Source: Pseudomonadota bacterium | GTDB taxonomy: Bacteria > Pseudomonadota > Gammaproteobacteria > Steroidobacterales > Steroidobacteraceae | Direction: 5' to 3' | Length of the DNA stretch: 40,362 nt | NCBI GenBank assembly: GCA_003242685.1 | Contig: QGVD01000027.1 | Location: 1 to 40,362, forward strand | Shown: positions 25,238-33,611 of the stretch, in pieces | Position numbering within the stretch: the first letter of the stretch is position 1 | Layout: each line of letters starts with the position of its first letter | Position numbers and translations under genes: made by a program | The notes under the pieces: generated by a model | Seen by the model: the letters and a program-made list of their open reading frames with translations, nothing else | What the model was told of the DNA's origin: nothing | Databases searched by the model: none

Positions 25238-26203
25238 ATGGGGGTGCGTAAGCACATGAAGGGGCCGGCGGGACGGCGCGAGTTTCTGTTCACCCTGGCC
25301 GGAGCGGCCGCCGGGCTGACCCTGTCCGCGTGCACGGGTTCAGGCGCGGCACGGGCGGACGACGTGTCCGTTTCGGCTACGCCGCTCGCCGACGATCTCA
25401 CGCTCTTCACCGGTGCGGGCGGCAACGTCGTGGTGCTGTCGAGCTCCGAGGGCCTCCTGATGATCGACGGAGGCTCGATGGAGGCCTCGGCGCGGCTGCT
25501 CAGGGCCGTGCGGGACCATTTCGACGGAGCGCCCATCCGGATCCTCTTCAACACGCACTGGCACTACGATCACACCGGCTCGAACGAGGCCCTCGGCAAG
25601 GCCGGAATCCGGATCGTCGCGCACGAGAACACGAAGCTCTGGCTCGGTAACGATTTCTGGGTCGAGTGGGAGGACCGGCACTACAGGCCGCGTCCGGCGC
25701 ACGCGCTGCCGAACGACACCTTCCGTGTCTCCGATCCGCTCGGCATGAGCTTCGGGGGACGGCAGATCGTGTATCAGCATCTGCCGCGCGCGCATACCGA
25801 CGGCGACATCTACGTCTTCTTCCCGGACCGCAACGTGCTGGTGGCGGGAGACCTCGTGTCCGTCGGACGCTATCCCGTTCTCGATTTCACGACCGGCGGC
25901 TGGATCGGCGGACTGGCGGACGCCACGAAGGCGCTGATCGAGCGGTCGGACAGCGAGACGCGCATCGTTCCGGGCACGGGGCCGGTGCAGACGCGCGACG
26001 ATCTGCAGGCGCAGTTCGAGATGCTCTCGACGCTGAAGGACCGTCTCGCCGGCCTGCTGAAGAAGGGCATGAACGCGGACGACATGATCGCCGCGGCACC
26101 GACGCGGGAGTTCGACGCGAAGTGGGGTGATCCCACGCAGTTCATCCGCAACGCGTATCGGGGTCTGTGGGCCCACGCGCGCACTCTGGGCGGAATCGTC
26201 TGA
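25238..26203 (+). CDS. Tat-exported lipoprotein-like metallo-beta-lactamase-fold hydrolase
   Basis: This is a 321-residue protein. The N-terminus combines a Tat motif (GRREFLFTLAGAAAGLTL) with a lipobox (LSAC), so it may be a Tat-exported lipoprotein. The zinc motif is canonical, H107-W-H109-Y-D111-H112, with His186 (AHTDGD) and Asp205 (VAGDLV) in place. The last ligand position, usually GHG, reads G-T247-G (VPGTGP). The same place is also altered in the paralogue at 22231, so in this lineage the sixth ligand may be dispensable or supplied elsewhere. The gene lies 38 nt before the DUF1592 gene of cassette 3 and is probably its first operon member. The substrate is unknown; this is not evidence for antibiotic resistance. 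ATG 25256 is an alternative start. Confidence 0.93.
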   Translation: MGVRKHMKGPAGRREFLFTLAGAAAGLTLSACTGSGAARADDVSVSATPLADDLTLFTGAGGNVVVLSSSEGLLMIDGGSMEASARLLRAVRDHFDGAPIRILFNTHWHYDHTGSNEALGKAGIRIVAHENTKLWLGNDFWVEWEDRHYRPRPAHALPNDTFRVSDPLGMSFGGRQIVYQHLPRAHTDGDIYVFFPDRNVLVAGDLVSVGRYPVLDFTTGGWIGGLADATKALIERSDSETRIVPGTGPVQTRDDLQAQFEMLSTLKDRLAGLLKKGMNADDMIAAAPTREFDAKWGDPTQFIRNAYRGLWAHARTLGGIV

Positions 26204-26241
26204 TCGGGCACGGTGCCTGCGGCGGCCAGGGTAGAAGGGGA

Positions 26242-28785
26242 ATGATGCGGTACGTGCTCATGGCTATCGGATGCGCCGCAGGGGCCTGCGGCGCCGCGGT
26301 CTTTGCGCAGGAGCGCGCGGACGCGGACGCCGTGCAGCAGGCCATACTGGCGGAGATGGCCGCGGGCGCGAGCGGCAGCGCCGCACCCGCATCCTCGGAC
26401 GCACGGCCGCAGAACCATCCCGCCGAGTGGAGCGTCCTCGAGAAGTATTGTTTCGAGTGTCACAACGCCATCGACTGGGCCGGCGGTGTCGCCTTCGACA
26501 CCATGCTGCCCGATGACGTGCCGGCCGACGCGCAAGTCTGGGAAGAAGCCGTGCGCAAGCTCCGCGGCCGGCTGATGCCGCCGCCGGACCAGCCGCAACC
26601 CGAGCAGCAGGCCATCGACGCGCTCGTCGCGTGGCTCGAGAACCGCCTCGATTCGGCGGCGCAGGATCATCCGAACCCCGGCCACGTCGTGCTGCATCGG
26701 CTCAACCGCACCGAGTACGCGCGCGAGATCGAGAACCTCCTGGGCCTCAGGATCGACGCCGCGGCGCTCCTGCCGAAGGACACGGAGAGCGAAGGCTTCG
26801 ACAACGTCGCGAACGTTCTGAAGGTTTCGCCGTCCTTCCTCGATCAGTACATCACCGCGGCACTCGACGTGAGCATGCAGGCGGTGGCGCCGGGAGTGCC
26901 CGGGCCGGCGAGCTCGGTCTACAGGCCGAAGGGCGTCATCCAGAACGTCCACATCGACGGACTGCCGCTGGGCACGCGCGGCGGCATGCTCGTCGAGCAT
27001 CACTTCCCGGCCGACGGCGAGTACACCTTCAACATCCGCGTCTCATGGGGCGCCGGCTACATCTTCGGCATGGAGAGCCGTCATCGGGTGATCATGACGA
27101 TCGACGGTCAGCGCGTTTTCGAAGGTGAGCTGGGCGGTGACGAGGACTGGAAGGCGCTCGATCAGGGCGAAGCCGAGGCCACGAAGGAGATCCGCGGGCG
27201 CTTCCAGAACATCACGCTGCCCGTGAAAGCAGGTCCGCACAGGATCGGCGTCACGTTCGTCGCGAAGAGCTTCGCCGAAGCGCACGACACGCTTCAGCCG
27301 CTCGATCCCGCTTCCGAGATGGGTGCGATGCCCACGATCGGCGGTCTCGAGATCGTGGGTCCCTTCAATCCGGTGGGTGTCAGCGAGACGCCGAGCCGGC
27401 GCAAGATCTTCATCTGCCGGCCGCAGAGCGAAGCCGAGGAGCTGCCCTGCGCGCGGAAGATTCTCGCGAACATCGCGCGCAAGGCCTTCAGACGACCGGT
27501 CACGGATGCCGATCTCGCGGCGCCGATGCGCTTTTACGAGCAGGGCCGCGAGGCGGGCGGCTTCGAGAAGGGCATCCAGCAGGGACTGATGGCGATCCTC
27601 TCGAGTCCGAAGTTTCTGTACCGCGTGGAGCGCATGCCGCAGGACGCGAAGCCCGGCTCGGTCTACCAGATCAGCGACCTCGAGCTCGCCGCGCGCCTCT
27701 CGTTCTTCCTGTGGAGCCAGGGTCCCGACGACGAGCTGCTCGAGCTCGCAGCGGCCAACCGGCTCCGCGAGCCTGGAGTGCTCGAGCAGCAGGTGCGGCG
27801 CATGCTCGCCGACCCGCGCTCGGAGTCGCTGGTCACGAACTTCGCGTACCAGTGGCTCGACGTGGACGAGATCGAAGGCATCGATCCCGATCCCGCGCTG
27901 TTCCCCGAGTTCGACGAAGCGCTGCGCACCGCCTTCCGCCGCGAGATGGAGCTGTTCGTCAACAGCATCCTGCGCGAGGAGGACCGCAGCGTGATCGATC
28001 TGCTCACGGCCGATCACACGTTCGTCAACGAGCGGCTCGCGATCCACTACGGCATTCCCAACGTGCGCGGCGACCGCTTCCGGCGCGTGAAGCTCGAGAA
28101 CAGCGCCCGCTACGGCCTCCTCGGCAAGGGCGCGATCCTGATGGGCACCTCCTACGCGAACCGCACGGCACCGGTGCTGCGCGGCGCGTACATTCTCGAG
28201 CGCATCCTGGGCACGCCGCCTTCGGCGCCGCCGCCCGGCGTGGAGGCGCTCAAGGAGAACATGGAGGGCAAGAAGGCGCGCACCATCCGCGAGCTCACCG
28301 AGCTGCACCGCGCCGATCCCGCGTGCAATTCCTGTCACGGCATCATGGATCCGCTCGGCTTCGCGCTCGAGAACTTCGATGCCGTGGGCAAGTGGCGCGA
28401 CAGGGATCGCGACGCCGGCACGCCGATCGACGCGGGCGGCGAGCTGCACGGCATTCCGATCAACGGACCGGACGATCTGCGCAGGCTCCTCGTCTCGCGG
28501 CCGGAGCAGTTCGCGCGGACAGTGACCGAGAAGCTGCTGACCTACGCGCTCGGCCGCACGCTCGAGTACCACGACATGCCGACCGTGCGCGCCATCGTGC
28601 GCGAAGCGGCGAAGGACGACTACCGCTTCTCATCGCTCGTGATCGGCGTCGTGAAGAGCATGCCGTTCCAGATGAAGATGGTTCCCGTGGGCGACGAGCC
28701 GGCACCCGGTGAGCCGGAGAAGAAGAAGGACTCTCCTCCCGGGGAGCGGATCGCCCGCAACGTGACGGATTCTCAGCAGGGGTGA
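26242..28785 (+). CDS. Exported di-haem-motif DUF1592-family protein (PSCyt/PSD architecture), cassette 3
   Basis: This is an 847-residue protein. ATG 26242 (or the next ATG, 26245) follows an AGAAGGGG ribosome site and begins a signal peptide (MMRYVLMAIGCAAGACGAAV, ending VFAQE). The first haem motif is C70-F-E-C73-H74 (YCFECHNAIDWAGG). Then follow LHRLNRTEYAREIENLL (PSD3), the beta-rich segment with HIDGLPLGTRGGM and HFPADGEYTFNI, ARKAFRRPVTD (PSD5), LSFFLWSQGPDDELL (PSD4), NRTAPVLRGAYILERI with C695-N-S-C698-H699 (PSCyt3), and LLTYALGRTLEYHDMPT (PSD2). A charged tail (EKKKD) precedes the stop. It is transcribed after the MBL gene and only 6 nt before the DUF1552 gene. It is most similar to the cassette 2 protein. 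Confidence 0.94.
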   Translation: MMRYVLMAIGCAAGACGAAVFAQERADADAVQQAILAEMAAGASGSAAPASSDARPQNHPAEWSVLEKYCFECHNAIDWAGGVAFDTMLPDDVPADAQVWEEAVRKLRGRLMPPPDQPQPEQQAIDALVAWLENRLDSAAQDHPNPGHVVLHRLNRTEYAREIENLLGLRIDAAALLPKDTESEGFDNVANVLKVSPSFLDQYITAALDVSMQAVAPGVPGPASSVYRPKGVIQNVHIDGLPLGTRGGMLVEHHFPADGEYTFNIRVSWGAGYIFGMESRHRVIMTIDGQRVFEGELGGDEDWKALDQGEAEATKEIRGRFQNITLPVKAGPHRIGVTFVAKSFAEAHDTLQPLDPASEMGAMPTIGGLEIVGPFNPVGVSETPSRRKIFICRPQSEAEELPCARKILANIARKAFRRPVTDADLAAPMRFYEQGREAGGFEKGIQQGLMAILSSPKFLYRVERMPQDAKPGSVYQISDLELAARLSFFLWSQGPDDELLELAAANRLREPGVLEQQVRRMLADPRSESLVTNFAYQWLDVDEIEGIDPDPALFPEFDEALRTAFRREMELFVNSILREEDRSVIDLLTADHTFVNERLAIHYGIPNVRGDRFRRVKLENSARYGLLGKGAILMGTSYANRTAPVLRGAYILERILGTPPSAPPPGVEALKENMEGKKARTIRELTELHRADPACNSCHGIMDPLGFALENFDAVGKWRDRDRDAGTPIDAGGELHGIPINGPDDLRRLLVSRPEQFARTVTEKLLTYALGRTLEYHDMPTVRAIVREAAKDDYRFSSLVIGVVKSMPFQMKMVPVGDEPAPGEPEKKKDSPPGERIARNVTDSQQG

Positions 28786-28791
28786 GTGGAA

Positions 28792-30114
28792 ATGTTCATC
28801 ACCAAGAAACATCTTCCGCGACGGACATTTCTGCGTGGCATGGGCGCGGCGATCGCACTGCCGCTGCTCGACGCGATGATCCCGGCGGGCACCGCGCTCG
28901 CGAAGACCGCCGCCAGGCCCACCCCGCGCCTCGGATTCATCTACTTCCCGCACGGCGCGATCATGGAGAAGTGGACGCCCGCGCAGGAAGGCCCCGACTT
29001 CGAGCTCTCGCCGATTCTCGAGCCGCTCGCGAGACACCGGAAATATCTGACCGTCATCAGCGGTCTGGGTAACCGGCCGGCGGAGAGCCAGGCCGTGCAC
29101 GCGATCGTCCCCGCGACGTGGCTCTCGTGCACTCACCCGAAGAAGGGCAGCCAGGATCCGTTCATGGCCGTCACGGCGGACCAGATCGCCGCGCTCGAGA
29201 TCGGCCAGGACACGCCGATGCCGTCGCTCGAGATCGCGACCGAGCCGCCGGGCGGCGGCGGCGCGTGCGACCGCGACTACGGCTGCAGCTATTCCGGCAC
29301 GATTTCCTTCCGCACGCCGACGACGCCGCTGCCGATGGAGACCAATCCGCGGAAGCTCTTCCAGCGCCTCTTCGGCCGCGGCGACACGCCGGAGGAGCGC
29401 GCGGCGCTCATCCGCCAGTACGGCAGTATCCTCGACATGGTGGCGCAGGATGCGGCCGACCTGCAGCGCGAGCTGGGACCGCGCGACCGCGCGGTGCTCT
29501 CCGACTACCTCGAGAGCGTGCGCGAGATCGAGCGGCGCATCCAGAGGACCGAGCAGCAGGATCTCTCGAAGCTCGACCTGCCGGAGGTTCCGGTCGGTGT
29601 GCCGGATTCGTTCGACGAGCGGCTCAACCTCATGTTCGACATGGCCGCTCTCGCCTATCAGGCGAATCTCACGCGCATCGTGAACTTCATGATGGCCGCG
29701 GAGGTGAGCTCGCAGACGTACAACCACATCGGCGTGCCGGACGCGTTCCATCCGCTGTCGCATCACGCGAACGACGCGGGCAAGAAGGAGCGCCTGGTGC
29801 GCATCCAGCGCTATCACACCGAGGTGTTCGCGAAGTTCCTCGACAAGCTGGCGCAGATTCCGGACGGAGAAGGGTCGCTCCTCGACAATTCGATCTTCCT
29901 CTACGGCTCGAACATGTCGAACAGCGACCGCCACAACCAGTTCCCGCTGCCGACGGCGATCGTGGGCGGCGGCGCGGGGCGCATCAGGGGCGGCCGGCAC
30001 CTGCGCTATCCGGATCACACGCCGCTCGCGAACGTGCTGCTCACCATCCTCCAGAAGGTAGGCGTCGAGATCGAATCGTTCGGCGACAGCAACGGCACGA
30101 TCGCGGAGATCTGA
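28792..30114 (+). CDS. Tat-exported DUF1552 (HXXSHH family) protein, cassette 3
   Basis: This 440-residue protein starts at ATG 28792, with an in-frame GTG two codons earlier as in cassette 2. The Tat signal is PRRTFLRGMGAAIALPLLDA. Family landmarks: FIYFPHGAIMEKW, CDRDYGC before GTISF, and HPLSHH in FHPLSHHANDAG. Near the C-terminus the HDHxPLP block of the other two copies reads H-N-Q-F-P-L-P (29932-29940), so an aspartate and a histidine conserved in cassettes 1 and 2 are replaced. The NTIS motif also reads GTIS. This copy may differ in activity. It lies 6 nt after the DUF1592 gene and 2 nt before the ankyrin gene, a tight translational unit. Confidence 0.93.
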   Translation: MFITKKHLPRRTFLRGMGAAIALPLLDAMIPAGTALAKTAARPTPRLGFIYFPHGAIMEKWTPAQEGPDFELSPILEPLARHRKYLTVISGLGNRPAESQAVHAIVPATWLSCTHPKKGSQDPFMAVTADQIAALEIGQDTPMPSLEIATEPPGGGGACDRDYGCSYSGTISFRTPTTPLPMETNPRKLFQRLFGRGDTPEERAALIRQYGSILDMVAQDAADLQRELGPRDRAVLSDYLESVREIERRIQRTEQQDLSKLDLPEVPVGVPDSFDERLNLMFDMAALAYQANLTRIVNFMMAAEVSSQTYNHIGVPDAFHPLSHHANDAGKKERLVRIQRYHTEVFAKFLDKLAQIPDGEGSLLDNSIFLYGSNMSNSDRHNQFPLPTAIVGGGAGRIRGGRHLRYPDHTPLANVLLTILQKVGVEIESFGDSNGTIAEI

Positions 30115-30116
30115 AG

Positions 30117-31637
30117 ATGCGGAAGTGGATCGCCGTCGCGCTGCTGCTCGCCGCCGGGCCCGGCACTGCCTGGGCGTCGGCTCCTCTGGTCGAGGCCGCG
30201 CGCAACGGCGACCGGGCGACGGCGCTCGCGCTCCTCGATCAGCGCGTCGACGTCAATCAGGCCGAGTCCGACGGCACGACGGCGCTGCACTGGGCGGTCT
30301 ACAACGACGACGTCGAGCTCGTGACGCGGCTCATCAGGGCCGGCGCGAACGTCAACGCGAAGAACGACTACGGCGCGACGCCGATGTCGGAAGCTGCGGT
30401 CGCGGGCAACCCGGTCGTCATCGAGCGGCTGCTCAAGGCCGGTGCGGATCCCGACTCGCCGAACGCCGAGGGTCAGACGGCGCTCATGATCCTCGCGCGC
30501 ACGAGCAACGTGCAGGCCGCGAAGCTCCTCCTGCGCCACGGCGCCGACGTGAATGCCAGAGAGCAGTGGCGCGGACAGACGGCGCTCATGTGGGCCGCGG
30601 CGCAGAAGCAACCGGCGATGGTGAAGCTCCTCGTCGAGCACGGCGCGGACGTGAACGCGCGCTCGAAGATGGACACCTGGCAGCGTCAGGTGACGGCCGA
30701 GCCGCGCGCGCAGCACCGGCCGATGGGCGGTCTCACGCCGCTGCTGTTCGCCGCGAGGGCTGGCTGTCTCGAGTGCGTGAAGATCCTCGTCGAGGCAGGC
30801 GCCGAAGTGGACATGGCCGATCCCGAGGGGATCTCGCCGCTCCTCATGGCGATCACGAACTTCAACTTCGACATCGCGAGTTACCTGCTCGACAAGGGCG
30901 CGAACCCGAACAAGTTCGACTGGTGGGGCCGCGCGCCGCTCTACGCGGCCGTCGACCTCAACACCATCCCGCACGGCGGCCGGCCCGACCGGCCCTCGCT
31001 CGACAGGACGACGAGCCTCGAGCTCATCGAGAAGCTCCTCAGGCTCGGCGCGAATCCCAACATGCAGCTCAAGCTCCAGGCGCCGCTGCGTGCGGTGGGA
31101 CCGGATCGCGGTGCCGACATGTATCTGCACATCGGCGCGACGCCGCTCCTGCGCGCGGCGCGCGCGGGCGATGCGCCGGCCGTGAAGCTTCTGCTCGAAT
31201 ACGGCGCCGACCCGAACATCCCGAACTTTATGGGCCTCACGCCGATCATGATCGCGGCGGGGCTCGGCAACAACGAGATCGACACGCGCGGCCGCTTCAA
31301 GACGCAGGAGCAGGCGATCGAGACGATCGAGCTGCTCGTGAAGGCCGGTGCCGACATCAATGCGCGCGACCGGCGGGGCCAGACGGCGCTGCACGGTGCG
31401 GCGCTCTGGGGCTGGAACGAGGTCGTGAAGACGCTCGTCGCGCACAACGCCGATCTGCACGCGAAGGACCTCAACGGCATGACGCCGCTCGACTCGGCGC
31501 TGGGTCGCGCGGGCGGTCACGGCCGCGGCGGCACACGCATCGAGGTGCACGAGTCCACCGCGGCGCTGATCCGGCAGCTCATGGCTTCGAGCGAAGCGCC
31601 GCCGGCTGCCGCCGCTCAGCCCGCCGCCGGCGGTTGA
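30117..31637 (+). CDS. Exported ankyrin-repeat protein with CxxC, cassette 3
   Basis: This 506-residue protein starts two nt after the DUF1552 stop. A signal peptide (MRKWIAVALLLAAGPGTAWA) is followed by ankyrin repeats aligned one for one with the cassette 2 protein: DGTTALHWAVYNDD, YGATPMSEAAVAGN, EGQTALMILARTSN, GQTALMWAAAQKQ, LTPLLFAARAGC, RAPLYAAVD, ATPLLRAARAGD, LTPIMIAAGLG, QTALHGAALWG. The non-ankyrin loops sit in the same positions. C217-L-E-C220 matches the CxxC of cassette 2. The C-terminal 30 residues are alanine/proline-rich and unlike cassette 2. It ends cassette 3 and converges with the TRAP permease gene, with 54 nt between them and no obvious T-tailed hairpin. Confidence 0.91.
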   Translation: MRKWIAVALLLAAGPGTAWASAPLVEAARNGDRATALALLDQRVDVNQAESDGTTALHWAVYNDDVELVTRLIRAGANVNAKNDYGATPMSEAAVAGNPVVIERLLKAGADPDSPNAEGQTALMILARTSNVQAAKLLLRHGADVNAREQWRGQTALMWAAAQKQPAMVKLLVEHGADVNARSKMDTWQRQVTAEPRAQHRPMGGLTPLLFAARAGCLECVKILVEAGAEVDMADPEGISPLLMAITNFNFDIASYLLDKGANPNKFDWWGRAPLYAAVDLNTIPHGGRPDRPSLDRTTSLELIEKLLRLGANPNMQLKLQAPLRAVGPDRGADMYLHIGATPLLRAARAGDAPAVKLLLEYGADPNIPNFMGLTPIMIAAGLGNNEIDTRGRFKTQEQAIETIELLVKAGADINARDRRGQTALHGAALWGWNEVVKTLVAHNADLHAKDLNGMTPLDSALGRAGGHGRGGTRIEVHESTAALIRQLMASSEAPPAAAAQPAAGG

Positions 31638-31691
31638 AGTCCGTCTACGTTCACCTCGTGAGCAGCAGGCCGGAGACACCGACCCGCAGCG

Positions 31692-33611
31692 TCAGGGCTG
31701 CGCCCGTTCTCCGTTCGGCGCTGAGAGAACGAGGCGCGGGATGCGGCTGAGGTAGTACAGCGCAAGTCCCACCGCTGCGGCGCCGAAGGCGAGCAGCGAT
31801 TCGTGTCCGAGCCAGACCGGGCTTCCGCCGACTCCGATCGCTGCCGCGATCAGCACCGCCCCCTGCACGCGCGCCGCCGTGCTGCGAAAGCCGAGCATGC
31901 GGATCGTGCGCGCGATCAGCAGCACGGCGACGCAGGTCGTGCACGCGACGATCGCGATCGCGAGCCACGACCCTTTCAGGATCAGCGCGGGATCGTAGGT
32001 CCACAGGAAGGGCAGCAGGAACGCGACGGCCGACAGCCGCATGCCGATCCAGCCCGTGCGCCACATGTCGGCCTGCGCAAGTCCCGCCGCGACGTAGCTC
32101 GACACGGCGACGGGCGGCGTGAGGAAGGACATCACGCCGAAGTAGAAGATGAAGAGGTGCGCGGCGAGCGGCTCGACGCCCATCTTCACGAGCGCCGGTG
32201 CGATCACGCTCGCGAGCACGATGTAGATGGCCGTCGACGGCATGCCCATGCCGAGCACGATCGACATCACTGCCGTGAGCAGCAGCATCGTCAGCAGACC
32301 CCAGTCGGAGCCGATCTGCACCAGGATGTACGACAGCGACTGACCGAGGCCGCTGACGTTCATGATGCCCACCACGACGCCCGCGGCGCCGGCGACCATC
32401 ACGAGCGGCACGAGGATCGCGCCGCCGCCGAATACGAGGTCCGCCCACTCGGCGCGCGTCCGGAGACGTCCGCGCACCATCGCGAGCACGAGCAGCAGCG
32501 CGGAAGACAGGAGCGCGGCGAGCTGTGCCGAATAGCCCTGGAAGAAGAGCAGATAGATGAGCACCGCGAGCGGAACGACGAAGATCCAGCCCACGCGCAT
32601 CGCGGCGCCGAGCCGCGGCAGCTCCGAGCGCGGCAGGCCCACGAGGCCGTCACGCTCGGCGACGGCATCCACCTGCATGAAGAGGCACAGGTAGAAGAAC
32701 ACCGCCGGCAGAGCCGCTGCGAGCGCGACTTCCGCGTAGTCGATCTGCAGGAACTCCGCGATGAGGAACGCCGTCGCGCCCATGATGGGCGGCGCGATCT
32801 GACCGCCCGTGGAAGCCACCGCCTCGATGGCGGCCGCATGCGCGGGCGCGTAGCCCGTGCGCTTCATGAGCGGAATGGTCACCACGCCCGTCGACATGAT
32901 GTTCGCGACGGGGGAGCCGGTGATGCTGCCCATGAGGCTCGAGCCGACGACGGCGATCTTGGCGGGTCCGCCGCGACGATGACCCATCAGCGCCATCGCC
33001 ACGTCGGTGAAGAAGCCCGTTGCACCGCTCACCTCCATCAGCTTGCCGAACACGATGAAGGCGAGAACGACGGAGGCGATGATGCCGAGCACGAGGCCGG
33101 GAATGGCGTTCGTGTCGGAGTAGAGATACATCACCAGGAGCTCGGGTGAGACGCGGTCCGCCTGCAGGGGCTGCGGCAGCAGGAAACCGAGCAGGCCGTA
33201 GACGATCAGCACTACGGCGAGCACGGCGATGGCCGTCCCGCAGGACTTGCGCACGGCTTCCACCATCGTCGCGATGGCGATGATGCCGGGCACGTACTTC
33301 TCCGGCGTGTAGCCGTCGACGTCGAACAGCCAGCCGCCGTAGTGGAACGCGAGCCAGAGCCAGCTCGCGATGCTGGCGAGCCCGGCGAGCACGTCGACCG
33401 CTCCCACGCGGTGCCCGTAGGGCTTCTGGAGAAACGCGGCTGCCGCGGCGACGCCGAGATAGGGTCCGAGCCATTCGGGCTCGATGAGCGACAACCCTGC
33501 GCGCGAAGGCACGTCGAGCGCCCAGGTGATGCCGCCGATGAGGAGAATCGCGCAGTAGATGCGCTCGAGGACGCGCGCCAGCGGCGCGATGGAACCGGCG
33601 CCGGCGCTCAT
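31692..33611 (-). CDS. TRAP transporter fused permease (small plus large membrane subunits)
   Basis: This is a 639-residue integral membrane protein. ATG 33611 overlaps the stop of the TAXI gene (ATGA) and is preferred to an upstream in-frame ATG with a non-hydrophobic leader. The first 170 residues, with about four helices (YCAILLIGGITWAL, YLGVAAAAAFL and others), correspond to the small DctQ-like part. The rest is the DctM-like large subunit with many helices and family stretches (GSITGSPVANIMSTGVVTIP, ASTGGQIAPPIMGATAFLIAE, GMGMPSTAIYIVLAS, FYFGVMSFLTPPVAVSSY). Such fused 4TM/12TM permeases work with TAXI binding proteins to import carboxylates or other small organic acids using an ion gradient. 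The substrate is not readable from the sequence. Confidence 0.95.
   Translation of the reverse strand: MSAGAGSIAPLARVLERIYCAILLIGGITWALDVPSRAGLSLIEPEWLGPYLGVAAAAAFLQKPYGHRVGAVDVLAGLASIASWLWLAFHYGGWLFDVDGYTPEKYVPGIIAIATMVEAVRKSCGTAIAVLAVVLIVYGLLGFLLPQPLQADRVSPELLVMYLYSDTNAIPGLVLGIIASVVLAFIVFGKLMEVSGATGFFTDVAMALMGHRRGGPAKIAVVGSSLMGSITGSPVANIMSTGVVTIPLMKRTGYAPAHAAAIEAVASTGGQIAPPIMGATAFLIAEFLQIDYAEVALAAALPAVFFYLCLFMQVDAVAERDGLVGLPRSELPRLGAAMRVGWIFVVPLAVLIYLLFFQGYSAQLAALLSSALLLVLAMVRGRLRTRAEWADLVFGGGAILVPLVMVAGAAGVVVGIMNVSGLGQSLSYILVQIGSDWGLLTMLLLTAVMSIVLGMGMPSTAIYIVLASVIAPALVKMGVEPLAAHLFIFYFGVMSFLTPPVAVSSYVAAGLAQADMWRTGWIGMRLSAVAFLLPFLWTYDPALILKGSWLAIAIVACTTCVAVLLIARTIRMLGFRSTAARVQGAVLIAAAIGVGGSPVWLGHESLLAFGAAAVGLALYYLSRIPRLVLSAPNGERAQP

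Noticed and set aside
22231..26203. MBL-fold genes as beta-lactam resistance genes
   Set aside because: The sequence pattern and gene context are those of a broad MBL hydrolase family, and one copy lacks most zinc ligands; nothing points to beta-lactam hydrolysis.
16665..31637. Cassettes 2 and 3 as a composite transposon or mobile element
   Set aside because: No transposase, terminal inverted repeats, target-site duplications or tRNA boundary are visible, and a housekeeping gene lies between them.
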